Below are positions 45,487 through 54,349 of a stretch of 64,000 bases of DNA, one piece after another. Position numbers and translations under genes: made by a program. Positions within the stretch are counted from its first letter, which is position 1; each line of letters opens with the position of its first letter. Location: the NCBI GenBank assembly GCA_934248055.1, contig CAKQKI010000001.1, positions 124,001 through 188,000 on the forward strand, given 5' to 3'. The DNA is from an uncultured Clostridia bacterium (GTDB lineage Bacteria; Bacillota; Clostridia; Christensenellales; Borkfalkiaceae). The notes under the pieces are model-generated. The model did no database searches. It was given only the letters and a program-made list of their open reading frames with translations, and had not been told where the DNA came from.

Positions 45487-47849
45487 TCGGAGAAAAAACG
45501 CTTAAACAACTTGAATTCGATAAAGTGCTTGAAAAAGCGGCAAAGTTTTCGGTTCTGAATAAAACGCGCGAAGCGATTTCGGCGTTGCGCCCCGAAACGG
45601 ATTATAATACCGCCGTATATTTACTCGATAAAACCGACGAAGCTTTCAGATTGTTATATAACGGCGGCGTCGGCGGGGTAGAATTTTTTGACGACTTAAC
45701 CGACGAACCCGAGCGAGCGGCGCGCGGCGGCATATTGTCGTTTTCCGAACTTTTGCGCGTTGCAAGGCTTCTTCGCGCGGCAAGAATTACGGCAAGTTCC
45801 GTTACGGAATGCGCGATAGTTGAAGCGCCTGTTCTTAAAGGCGTCGCTTCGCTTTTATATTACGACAGAAATCTTGAAAATTCAATTTTTACTAAAATCT
45901 TATCCGACACGCAGATGGCTGACGACGCTTCGCCCGCGTTATTCGCTGTTCGCCGTAAAATAAAAGACGTAAACGAGAAGATAAGAGTTAAATTACAAAA
46001 CTATATGCAACGCGGCGCGAATAAATATTTGCAGGATAACGTCGTTTCGGTAAGAGAAGGGCGTTACGTTATTCCCGTAAAATCGGAATATATAACGCAG
46101 GTTAAGGGTTTTATTCACGACAGGTCTATCTCAGGCAGTACTTTTTTCGTAGAACCGCAGGAAATTCTGGATTACAACAACGAATTAAGAGCGGCAAAAC
46201 TCGAAGAAAACGCCGAAATCGAAAAGATATTATACGATTTATCGGGGAGCGTGGGGACGATTGCCGATAAAATTTACGAAAACGTTGCCCGCCTTACGGA
46301 TATCGACTTAACTTTTTCTAAAGCGCAGTACGCGCATTCGGTAAAAGGTTCTTTCCCGAAACTCAACTCTGACGGATATATAAATATTATCGGCGGAAGG
46401 CATCCGCTTATTCCCGAAACAAAAGTCGTTCCGATAGACGTTTCGCTCGGCAGAGATTATGATTTTATAATAATTTCGGGTCCGAACACGGGCGGTAAAA
46501 CGGTTACGTTGAAACTCGTGGGGTTATTTTCCGTAATGGCAATGAGCGGATTTTTCATTCCCGCGTGCGAAGGCAGTGAAATTTCGGTTTTTCGCAACGT
46601 TTTTGCGGATATAGGCGACGAGCAGAGTATAGAGCAGAATCTTTCAACTTTTTCTTCACATATAAAAAACATAATCGGAATCGTTAACGGCGCCGACGAT
46701 AATTCTCTCGTTCTGTTAGACGAAATAGGCGCGGGAACGGATCCCGACGAGGGCAGCGCGCTCGCTCTTTCGGTTTTAACGGAACTTCTCGATAAAAAAG
46801 CCGAAGGGATTATTACCACGCATTACTCAAAACTTAAAGAATTTGCTTACACTGATAAAAGGGTGATAAACGCTTCTATGGATTTTAACCCCGAAACGTA
46901 CGAGCCGGGTTATAAATTAAGAAAAGGTTTGCCGGGTACTTCCAACGCGATAGAAATTGCAAGAAGGCTCGGTTTATCCGATAAACTCATAAACCGCGCG
47001 AATTCTTACGTTTCGGAAGAAAAAAAATCGTTCGACGGTATTATCCGCGAAGCCGAAATAACGAAAGCGGAAGCGGAAAAAGAGCGCAACGAACTGAAAA
47101 ATCTACGCGAAAAAGAAGAAGAAACTTACGCCGTTCTTAACGAAGAAAGAAAAAAACTTGAAAAAGACAGAGAGAATTTTCTCGTTAAAGTAAAAGCGGA
47201 AACGCGTAAAGCGGTCAGCGAAAGGCTTGAAAGAGCGGAAGAAATGCTTGAAGAAATGAAAGAAATTTTCGATAAAGCGGAGTATAGCCAAAGCGACCTT
47301 GTAAAAATGTCGACTCTGAAAAATAAAATCGAAAACGAAAAATATTTCGCGTATTCTTCCGAAAAACCCGTTACGCCTTACAAAAACGCAGATATAACAC
47401 AACTGAAAACGGGCGATAAAATTTACGTAAAATCGCTTGAAAGCGAAGGAGTTGTTACAGAAATCAACGAAAAAAAAGGTACCGTATGGGCGCAGGTGGG
47501 TTCTCTTCGGATAAACTTAAAAATCAAAGACGTTTTATTCGTTTCGGACGCTTGTAAAACCGCCGCGCCGAAAGTGTTTATCAGGCGCGGGGATATTCCC
47601 GAAGCGGTACAGACGGAAATCAACGTTATAGGCAGCGCGGCTGACGAAGCCGTGGCGGAAGTTGAAAGATTTCTCGATAAGGCGATTATGAACAATCTTG
47701 AAGAAGTGAGAATCGTTCACGGCAAAGGGTTAAAAATTCTTTCTTCCGCCATTCACAATTACCTTAAAAACAGAAAAGACGTTAAGTCTTTCAGATTCGG
47801 GAAATACGGCGAAGGCGAACACGGCGTAACGATAGTAACGTTAAAGTAA
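45483..47849 (+). CDS. mutS2: Endonuclease MutS2 with Smr domain
   Basis: A 788-residue protein, the family length. The ATPase core has Walker A GPNTGGKTVTLK (about 335) and Walker B SLVLLDEIGAGTDP, then a long coiled coil (about 510-625, very Glu/Lys rich). The C-terminal Smr nuclease domain has VRIVHGKGLKIL. In B. subtilis MutS2 is linked to recombination control and splitting of collided ribosomes. ATGA overlap with the U32 gene. Confidence 0.95.
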   Translation: MIGEKTLKQLEFDKVLEKAAKFSVLNKTREAISALRPETDYNTAVYLLDKTDEAFRLLYNGGVGGVEFFDDLTDEPERAARGGILSFSELLRVARLLRAARITASSVTECAIVEAPVLKGVASLLYYDRNLENSIFTKILSDTQMADDASPALFAVRRKIKDVNEKIRVKLQNYMQRGANKYLQDNVVSVREGRYVIPVKSEYITQVKGFIHDRSISGSTFFVEPQEILDYNNELRAAKLEENAEIEKILYDLSGSVGTIADKIYENVARLTDIDLTFSKAQYAHSVKGSFPKLNSDGYINIIGGRHPLIPETKVVPIDVSLGRDYDFIIISGPNTGGKTVTLKLVGLFSVMAMSGFFIPACEGSEISVFRNVFADIGDEQSIEQNLSTFSSHIKNIIGIVNGADDNSLVLLDEIGAGTDPDEGSALALSVLTELLDKKAEGIITTHYSKLKEFAYTDKRVINASMDFNPETYEPGYKLRKGLPGTSNAIEIARRLGLSDKLINRANSYVSEEKKSFDGIIREAEITKAEAEKERNELKNLREKEEETYAVLNEERKKLEKDRENFLVKVKAETRKAVSERLERAEEMLEEMKEIFDKAEYSQSDLVKMSTLKNKIENEKYFAYSSEKPVTPYKNADITQLKTGDKIYVKSLESEGVVTEINEKKGTVWAQVGSLRINLKIKDVLFVSDACKTAAPKVFIRRGDIPEAVQTEINVIGSAADEAVAEVERFLDKAIMNNLEEVRIVHGKGLKILSSAIHNYLKNRKDVKSFRFGKYGEGEHGVTIVTLK

Positions 47850-47862
47850 GGTTAAATAGTGC

Positions 47863-47891
47863 TTGCTAAACTGCAATTTATGTGGTAAAAT
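47863..47891 (+). promoter_or_regulatory. Promoter for the membrane protein-nifS-thiI operon, leaderless
   Basis: A -35 TTGCTA (47863-47868), a 17-nt spacer and a -10 TAAAAT (47886-47891), ending 6 nt before the ATG at 47898. Confidence 0.65.
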
Positions 47892-47897
47892 AAGTAT

Positions 47898-48464
47898 ATG
47901 ATCGGCAATTCGGATTTTTATGAAATTTCCGTTTCTCCTAAAAACGAGAAGCGGCAAAAAGTTTATTATATAATATTTAAAATCGTAAAGATATTTTTTA
48001 CGATTCTTGCGGTTCTTGAAGGCGTATTCGCGTTTATGTTTTACAACCCTTTATGGATTACGTGCGTTCTCACCGTTTTAATGGCGGTTGCCGCGTATTA
48101 CGCGCAGCGCATGTTTTATTGTTTTTACGATTACACTTACGTGGGCGGTTCCGTCCGTGTAACGAAAGTTATCAATAATATAAAAAGAAAACCGCTTGCG
48201 TCGTTTGACGTTAAAAATATAATCGAAGCAGGAAATATAGACAGCGATTTTTTTATAAAAAACTATAAAAACAAAGCGGTTAAAAAAATTTATGCCACGA
48301 ATGCGGATATAAGCGAAAAAGACCCCGTGTTCAGGATAACCGAAAACGGCGTTGAAAAAATTCTTCTTATAAAGTTTGACGAAAAATTTTTAACTTTCGT
48401 TATGCGCTCCGCGGGCGTAAGCAAATTTGATAAAGAATATCTTAAACTCATAGTAAATGGATAA
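47898..48464 (+). CDS. Hypothetical membrane protein, two adjacent helices
   Basis: A 188-residue protein not recognised with certainty. Residues about 25-70 form two close membrane helices (IIFKIVKIFFTILAVLEGVF and WITCVLTVLMAVAAYYA). The rest is a soluble domain with VRVTKVINNIKRKPLASFDV and a C-terminus ending YLKLIVNG, resembling DUF6106-like clostridial proteins (recall only). No Shine-Dalgarno; the mRNA is predicted leaderless. It overlaps nifS by 8 bp, so it is co-transcribed with sulfur-transfer genes, but no link in function can be shown. Confidence 0.75.
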   Translation: MIGNSDFYEISVSPKNEKRQKVYYIIFKIVKIFFTILAVLEGVFAFMFYNPLWITCVLTVLMAVAAYYAQRMFYCFYDYTYVGGSVRVTKVINNIKRKPLASFDVKNIIEAGNIDSDFFIKNYKNKAVKKIYATNADISEKDPVFRITENGVEKILLIKFDEKFLTFVMRSAGVSKFDKEYLKLIVNG

Positions 48465-49593
48465 AATAATCTATCTTGACAATGCGGCTACCACAAAGCC
48501 GCTGAAAGCCGCGCTCGAAAACGCGGCTGTATATAATGATGAAATGTTTTACAATCCGTCGGCGCTGTATCACGGCGGACTTGCGGTAAGAAAAGCCGTT
48601 GAAGAAGGGCGAAAATCGTTGTCGTCGCTTTTCGGCGGTAATTTCGACCCCGTTTTTTTATCTTGCGGAACGGAAGCGGATAACACCGTTATTGCGTCTT
48701 ACGCAAAGCGCGGCAATATTGTTACCACCGAAGGCGAACACTCCGCGATTTACGCTCCCGCGCAATCGCTTAAAAACGCGGGGTACGACGTGAGATTTGC
48801 AACGCTTGACAGGCACGGCGGAGTAAACGAAGAAAATTTATTATCGCTGATTGACAAAAATACTCAACTTGTAAGCGTAGTACACGTAAATAACGAAACG
48901 GGCGAAGTTAACGATATAAATAAAATAGCGGCGCGCGCTAAATCGATAAATAAAAATCTTATTTTTCATTCCGACGGCGTTCAGGCATTTTGCAAAATTC
49001 CGTTCCGCCCGTCTGATAATATAGATTTTTATTCCGTTTCAGCGCATAAAATAGGCGGTCTTAAAGGAACGGGTATTCTTTTTAAAAATAAAAAAGTTCG
49101 CAACCTTAAACCGCTCGTTCTGGGCGGAGGACAGGAAAACGGTCTCAGAAGCGGTACCGAAAACGTATTCGGCATAAAAGTTATGGAATACGCCGCCGTA
49201 TACAGGTATTCCAGTCTTCAGGAAAATTATCGGAAAATTTCCGATATAAAAAAGGCTGTTTTAAACGCGCTCGATAAAAATATTTTCGAAGTTATTTCGG
49301 GCGATAATTCTTCGCCTTACGTTCTTACGGTATCCGCCGTGGGGCTTCGCGGCGAAGTTATTCAGCACGCGCTTGAAAAGTCGGGAATTATAGTCGGCAC
49401 GGGGTCGGCATGCTCGTCAAAGCACCCGCACAGCCGTATGCTTAAATCAATCGGCTATTCCGAAAAGGAACTCGACGGGGTTATAAGAATCAGTTTTTCT
49501 CCCGAATCGGAACTTAGCGACGCGCTTTTTGCCGCCGAAAAACTAAACGAAGCGGCAACGGAATTGAAAAGGACGATATATAATTTAAAATGA
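48457..49593 (+). CDS. Cysteine desulfurase (NifS/IscS family)
   Basis: A 378-residue PLP enzyme. Cofactor site: HSDGVQAF (171-178) and SAHKIGG with Lys198. Catalytic cysteine Cys319 is in GTGSACSSKHP, a short active loop followed by ARMLKS-like sequence. It removes sulfur from cysteine as a protein persulfide. Directly followed by thiI with an ATGA overlap, so its likely job is sulfur supply for 4-thiouridine in tRNA, as in the NifZ-ThiI pair of Bacillus. Confidence 0.92.
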   Translation: MDKIIYLDNAATTKPLKAALENAAVYNDEMFYNPSALYHGGLAVRKAVEEGRKSLSSLFGGNFDPVFLSCGTEADNTVIASYAKRGNIVTTEGEHSAIYAPAQSLKNAGYDVRFATLDRHGGVNEENLLSLIDKNTQLVSVVHVNNETGEVNDINKIAARAKSINKNLIFHSDGVQAFCKIPFRPSDNIDFYSVSAHKIGGLKGTGILFKNKKVRNLKPLVLGGGQENGLRSGTENVFGIKVMEYAAVYRYSSLQENYRKISDIKKAVLNALDKNIFEVISGDNSSPYVLTVSAVGLRGEVIQHALEKSGIIVGTGSACSSKHPHSRMLKSIGYSEKELDGVIRISFSPESELSDALFAAEKLNEAATELKRTIYNLK

Positions 49594-50747
49594 AAAAAGT
49601 AATAATAATTCGTTGGTGCGAAATTCATTTAAAAGGAAAGAACAGGGGTTATTTCGAAAAACTTCTGACCGCAAACATCGCGCACGCGATAAGCGGAATA
49701 AATTGCAAACTCGAAAAAATACCCGGCAGATACCTTATAACGGATATTGACGATTTCGACGTCGACGAAGTTATTTCAAAACTTAAAAAAGTAAGCGGAA
49801 TTCATTCCGTTTCGGTTGCCTACGAAGTAAAAACGGATATTTCCGAAATCGAGAAAGCGGCGTTTTTGCTTCTGGAAGGGAAAACGGGAACTTTTAAAGT
49901 GGAAACGAACAGGGCGGATAAAAAGTTTTATCTTAACTCTATGGAATGCTCGCGCGAACTCGGCGGCAGAATATTAAAGAAGTATCCCCACCTTACGGTA
50001 AACGTTCACGAACCCGATACCGTTATAAAAACGGATATTCGCGAAACGGGATTTACTTTTGTTTACAGCAACGAAATTAAGATGATCGGGGGAATGCCGA
50101 CAGGCTCGGCGGGTAAAGGTCTCGTACTGATTTCGGGCGGTATTGACAGTCCCGTAGCGGCGTATATGATGGCAAAGCGCGGAATGAAACTCGAACTTTT
50201 GCATTTTCATTCTTACCCGTATACGAGCGAAGCGGCAAAAGATAAAGTTATAGAATTATCGAAACTTGTTTCGGCTTATTCCTGCGGCGTTACGCTGAAT
50301 ATCGTTTCGTTTACCGAAATTCAGGAAGAAATTCACGCAAAACTCCCCGAAGAATATATGATTACTATGATGCGCCGTTTTATGATGCGAATTGCCGAAA
50401 GGCTTGCAAAACGAGTCGGCGCACAGGCTATAATTACGGGCGAATGTTTAGGTCAGGTCGCTTCGCAGACGGTTGAAAGCATAACTTCGTCAAACTCGGT
50501 TATAGAAAGTTTACCCGTTTTTCGCCCGCTGATAGCGTTCGATAAGAACGAAATAATAAACCTTGCGGTGCAGATAGGCACGTATGAAACGTCGGTTTTG
50601 CCTTACGAAGACTGTTGTACGGTATTTTTGCCGAAATATCCGCTCATAAAGCCCGATATTAAAAAAGTAATTGCCGAAGAGAAAAAACTTGACGTAGAAG
50701 GTCTTATCGAAAGAGCGATTAAAAGCGTAGAAATTATAAAAATATAA
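49590..50747 (+). CDS. thiI: tRNA 4-thiouridine synthetase ThiI
   Basis: A 385-residue protein with N-terminal ferredoxin-like and THUMP domains (1-165) and a PP-loop adenylation domain with SGGIDSPVAAY (from 182). It lacks the C-terminal rhodanese domain of E. coli ThiI, as usual in Bacillota, where the paired desulfurase supplies sulfur. Needed for s4U8 in tRNA and in some species for thiazole synthesis. Confidence 0.95.
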   Translation: MKKVIIIRWCEIHLKGKNRGYFEKLLTANIAHAISGINCKLEKIPGRYLITDIDDFDVDEVISKLKKVSGIHSVSVAYEVKTDISEIEKAAFLLLEGKTGTFKVETNRADKKFYLNSMECSRELGGRILKKYPHLTVNVHEPDTVIKTDIRETGFTFVYSNEIKMIGGMPTGSAGKGLVLISGGIDSPVAAYMMAKRGMKLELLHFHSYPYTSEAAKDKVIELSKLVSAYSCGVTLNIVSFTEIQEEIHAKLPEEYMITMMRRFMMRIAERLAKRVGAQAIITGECLGQVASQTVESITSSNSVIESLPVFRPLIAFDKNEIINLAVQIGTYETSVLPYEDCCTVFLPKYPLIKPDIKKVIAEEKKLDVEGLIERAIKSVEIIKI

Positions 50748-50768
50748 AAAGCCGAAAGGCTTTTTTTT
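50746..50768. terminator. Bidirectional terminator between thiI and the PBP gene
   Basis: An 8-bp stem (aaaaagcc 50746-50753 with ggcttttt 50758-50765) with a GAAA loop is T-rich on both strands. It overlaps the last base of each convergent gene. Confidence 0.85.
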
Positions 50769-52944
50769 AATCTTTCCACCATTCCGACGACGTAATGCCG
50801 TGATTTTTTTTCGTGTAATGAACGCCCGGAAGCGTTGCCGACGTTTCGTCCGCCGCGCCGTAAAGATACAAAGTGTACTCGTACTCACCGTAGTTTTTGA
50901 GCGTATCGGTAAAAGCGTCAAGAGTTTTTCCGTCGTATAAAACCACGGTTTTGTTTTTATATTTACGAACGATTTTCATTCTTGTTGCGTTTAGCGCGGA
51001 AATAAAAAGAGTGACGGTTCCGTTTTTGATATTTACGCTTGCTTCTTTTAAACTTACTTTTTCGTCGACGCTTTCAGTAAATTTCGGCTCGGTTCCTTTA
51101 ATGTAGTAATAAATTTCGCCCGATTCGCTGATTTTTGCTATTTGTTCCGAAAGAAGAAAATCGCTGTCAACGCAAAGCGGTATAATATTTTCGGGAACGT
51201 CAAAGTCGCGCGGAGTGTGGCTATTATAAAGCGATTTTATAATTTCTCGCGCGTAAACGGTAGGATACGTTCCGCCCGTAACGGAATTCGGCAAGCGCTC
51301 TCCGTTTTCTTTTCCCATCCACACGCCGATTATATGTTCGCTCGTATACGAGAGCGAGTACGCGTCGGTATTTCCCGATTTATCGCCGTTTGTACCCGTC
51401 TTAGCGCATAAATCGAAAGTAAAGTTTTTAAGTTTTTTAGAAGTGCCGTTTTTAACGGCGTATTTTAAAACGTCGTTAATAATATAAGCCGTTTCGGGGC
51501 TGAATACTTTTCGTTTATTATCTTTACGGTTATAAATAACGCCGCGTTCCGTTTCGATTTTTTTAATAAATCGTGACGAATCGTAATAACCGCACGAAGT
51601 AAAAGGCGAGTAGCAATCGGAAAGTTCTTTAAGCGTAAGACCGCCGTTAATCGCTCCGAGAGCGGCGGGCAAACCGTCTTTAGACACGTCAACGTTCATT
51701 TTGCCCGCGTAAGCGTTTGCCTTATGAATTCCGAAATCGCTCAATAAACTTACCGCGGGAACGTTAAGACTTTCCGAAAGCGCTTTTTTAACCGTTACCG
51801 CGCCCGAATAACGCCCGCCGAAGTTATTTGGCGTATATCCCGAAAAATTTTTCTTTTCGTCAATTAAAACGGTGCTTTCGGTAATAAAGCCTTCGTTTAT
51901 CGCGGGAGCGTAAACAAGCCATGGTTTAACGCACGAAGCGGGGCATCTTTTTAAATTTGAATTTTTTCCATAATATGCGATAACACCGTTATTTTTTGCA
52001 TTTATTATAATTTCTTGCCTGTCAAAATCCGACGTGTTTTCAACGAATAAATCCGTAACGTTTTTCTGAACGGAAGGGTCGTAATAAGTGTAAATTTTAA
52101 TACTCTTCGCGCCGTATGGCGAAAGGTTTAATTTTTCGAATTCCGAAAGCGCGGCGTTCTTATAATCTAAAAATTCGGATTTTTCGTCGGCAGTTACCGT
52201 ATCCGCTTTAAAATTTTTATTTTCGTTATACTCGGATTTAGTTATATATCCGCAATCGAGCATTGCTTTTAAAACAACGTTTTTTCTCAAAAACGCGTTT
52301 TCTTCGCTTACGAGCGGCGAGTATTTTGCAGGCGCTTTTATAAGCCCCGCGAGCGTTGCGCTTTCGTTAAGGGTTAAATTTTTCGCTTCTTTTGAAAAAT
52401 AAACTTTGCTTGCGGCGTTTATCCCGTACGCGCCTTTACCGAAATAAATAGTATTAAGATATTTTTCCAAAATTTCGTTTTTTGAATATCTGTTTTCGAG
52501 TTCTTTGGTTATTTTCAGTTCCGAAAGTTTTCTTTTTAAAGTTTTTTCGCTGCTTAAATGCGTGTTTTTTATCAGTTGCTGAGAAATTGTAGACGCTCCT
52601 TCTTTTAACGAAAGAGATTTTACGTTTTTAAGAGTCGCGCCTAAAATTCTTTTAAAATCCACACCGTTATGCGAATAAAATCGCCTGTCTTCTATCGCGA
52701 TAAAAGCGTTTTTCGTTTCTTCTTTCAATTCGCTGATTTTAATATCGTCGGAATTTTTATCGTAAGAAAGGTTCTGAAGAACGTTGTTATCGTCGTAAAA
52801 CTCGTATTTGACTCCGCATGCCGAAAGTTTTTCGTCGTAAAGGCGCGCGTCTTTCGTCACCGACACGTAATATAAAAATCCCGCAAGCGAAGTTATAAAA
52901 AAAACGCTGAGCATAAACGCCGTAAATTTTGCAAATTTTCTCAT
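50767..52944 (-). CDS. Class A penicillin-binding protein (transglycosylase/transpeptidase)
   Basis: A 725-residue protein with one N-terminal membrane helix. GT51 transglycosylase (about 60-240): IAIEDRRFYSHNGVDF with catalytic Glu, EGASTISQQLIKN and KILEKYLNTIYFG-like sequence. The transpeptidase (about 295-600) has SxxK as SCVK (ASCVKPW), SxN as SLN and KTGT. A small C-terminal beta domain follows. It polymerises and cross-links peptidoglycan. The SxxK motif differs from the common GSTFKP form, with Cys after the catalytic Ser. No clear Shine-Dalgarno. Confidence 0.93.
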   Translation of the reverse strand: MRKFAKFTAFMLSVFFITSLAGFLYYVSVTKDARLYDEKLSACGVKYEFYDDNNVLQNLSYDKNSDDIKISELKEETKNAFIAIEDRRFYSHNGVDFKRILGATLKNVKSLSLKEGASTISQQLIKNTHLSSEKTLKRKLSELKITKELENRYSKNEILEKYLNTIYFGKGAYGINAASKVYFSKEAKNLTLNESATLAGLIKAPAKYSPLVSEENAFLRKNVVLKAMLDCGYITKSEYNENKNFKADTVTADEKSEFLDYKNAALSEFEKLNLSPYGAKSIKIYTYYDPSVQKNVTDLFVENTSDFDRQEIIINAKNNGVIAYYGKNSNLKRCPASCVKPWLVYAPAINEGFITESTVLIDEKKNFSGYTPNNFGGRYSGAVTVKKALSESLNVPAVSLLSDFGIHKANAYAGKMNVDVSKDGLPAALGAINGGLTLKELSDCYSPFTSCGYYDSSRFIKKIETERGVIYNRKDNKRKVFSPETAYIINDVLKYAVKNGTSKKLKNFTFDLCAKTGTNGDKSGNTDAYSLSYTSEHIIGVWMGKENGERLPNSVTGGTYPTVYAREIIKSLYNSHTPRDFDVPENIIPLCVDSDFLLSEQIAKISESGEIYYYIKGTEPKFTESVDEKVSLKEASVNIKNGTVTLFISALNATRMKIVRKYKNKTVVLYDGKTLDAFTDTLKNYGEYEYTLYLYGAADETSATLPGVHYTKKNHGITSSEWWKD

Positions 52945-52990
52945 TTACGCTTAGTTTTCGTAAAGTTTAGGGTAATATTCGTAAAAATAG

Positions 52991-53019
52991 TTGAAATTTT
53001 TTCTCTTAAAATGTATAAT
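52991..53019 (+). promoter_or_regulatory. Promoter for miaB-mutS-mutL-miaA, leaderless
   Basis: A -35 TTGAAA (52991-52996), a 17-nt spacer and a -10 TATAAT (53014-53019), ending 7 nt before ATG 53027. Confidence 0.78.
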
Positions 53020-53026
53020 TATATTT

Positions 53027-54349
53027 ATGTTATACTATAAACTTTGTACTTACGGTTGCCAGATGAACGTTCACGAATCCGAAAAACTTGCGGGAATGCT
53101 TAAAAGTTTAGGATACGAAGAAACCAACGACGATAAACTCGCAAGCGTTATAGTATTCAATACCTGCGCCGTGCGCGAAAACGCCGAGCAGCATGCGATC
53201 GGAAACATAGGAGCGTTAAAACCGCTCAAAGAAAAAAATAAAAACCTGATTATCGCCGTAGGCGGTTGTATGACGCAACAAAACGGCAAGGCTGAAAAAC
53301 TGAAAGAAACTTTCCCGTTCGTGGATATAGTGTTCGGAACGCACAACCTTTCGTCGTTCAAAGAATTTTTACTTAAAAGGCTCGATACGGGAAAATCGGT
53401 TATCGACGTAAAAGACGGCGACGGAAATATTATCGAAACCGAAGACGTTTTCAGAACGAGTTACCCGAACGCCTACGTAAACGTTATTTACGGTTGCGAT
53501 AATTTTTGCACTTATTGCATCGTTCCTTACGTTCGCGGCAGGGAACGAAGCAGGCGCCCGGACGACGTTGTGAAAGAAGTTGAAAATCTTATCAAAGACG
53601 GATACAAAGAAATAACCCTTCTCGGTCAGAACGTTGATTCATACGGCAAAAACTCCGATTTTAATTGTGATTTTGCAGATTTACTCGAAAAAATTTGTAA
53701 AATCGAAGGTAAGTTCAGACTGCGTTTTATGTCTAACCACCCGAAGGACATGACGAAAAAACTCGCCGAAGTAATATCAAAAAACGATAAAATTTGCAAA
53801 GCGGTTCATTTACCCGTGCAGGCGGGGTCAGACAGAGTGTTAAATCTTATGAACAGGCGTTATACGAGAGAAGATTACTATAAAAAAATAGAAATGCTTA
53901 AATCTTTAATGCCCGATATTGCCGTAACCACGGATATTATGGTGGGGTTTCCTACCGAAACGGAAGAAGATTTTCTTGACACTATGGAAATAGTGAATTC
54001 GGTAAGGTTTGACGGCGCGTTTACTTTCGTTTATTCACGTCGCAGCGGAACGGTAGCCGCAGAAATGGATGGGCAGATTTCCGAAAGCGTTAAAAAAGAC
54101 AGAATTATGCGGCTCGTAGAAAGGCAAAACGCCATAAACCGCGAAAAATCGAAAGAATACGTCGGAAAAACCGTCGAAGTTCTTTGCGACGATTACGACG
54201 ATAAGAAAAACACTTACTTAGGGCGCGACGAATTCGGCAGAATGGTTTATTTTCCGTCCGAAAGAAACGTTATAGGCGATTTTGTCGACGTTAAAATTAT
54301 TAAAACGGGCGGAATGTCGTTATTTGGAGAAATTGTAAATGGCAAATAA
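53027..54349 (+). CDS. miaB: tRNA-2-methylthio-N6-dimethylallyladenosine synthase
   Basis: Start 53027 is chosen since the longer frame would begin inside the -35 box. Length is 440 residues. The N-terminal UPF0004 domain has cluster ligands Cys11, Cys47 and Cys81. The radical SAM domain has Cys157, Cys161 and Cys164 (CDNFCTYC) then VRGRERSR. The C-terminal TRAM domain binds RNA. It adds methylthio to i6A37 of tRNA. The substrate is made by miaA, encoded at the end of the same operon. Confidence 0.95.
   Translation: MLYYKLCTYGCQMNVHESEKLAGMLKSLGYEETNDDKLASVIVFNTCAVRENAEQHAIGNIGALKPLKEKNKNLIIAVGGCMTQQNGKAEKLKETFPFVDIVFGTHNLSSFKEFLLKRLDTGKSVIDVKDGDGNIIETEDVFRTSYPNAYVNVIYGCDNFCTYCIVPYVRGRERSRRPDDVVKEVENLIKDGYKEITLLGQNVDSYGKNSDFNCDFADLLEKICKIEGKFRLRFMSNHPKDMTKKLAEVISKNDKICKAVHLPVQAGSDRVLNLMNRRYTREDYYKKIEMLKSLMPDIAVTTDIMVGFPTETEEDFLDTMEIVNSVRFDGAFTFVYSRRSGTVAAEMDGQISESVKKDRIMRLVERQNAINREKSKEYVGKTVEVLCDDYDDKKNTYLGRDEFGRMVYFPSERNVIGDFVDVKIIKTGGMSLFGEIVNGK

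Noticed and set aside
52991..53026. TTG start adding 12 residues to MiaB
   Set aside because: The TTG is the -35 box of a consensus promoter and the family N-terminus begins at MLYYKLCTYG.
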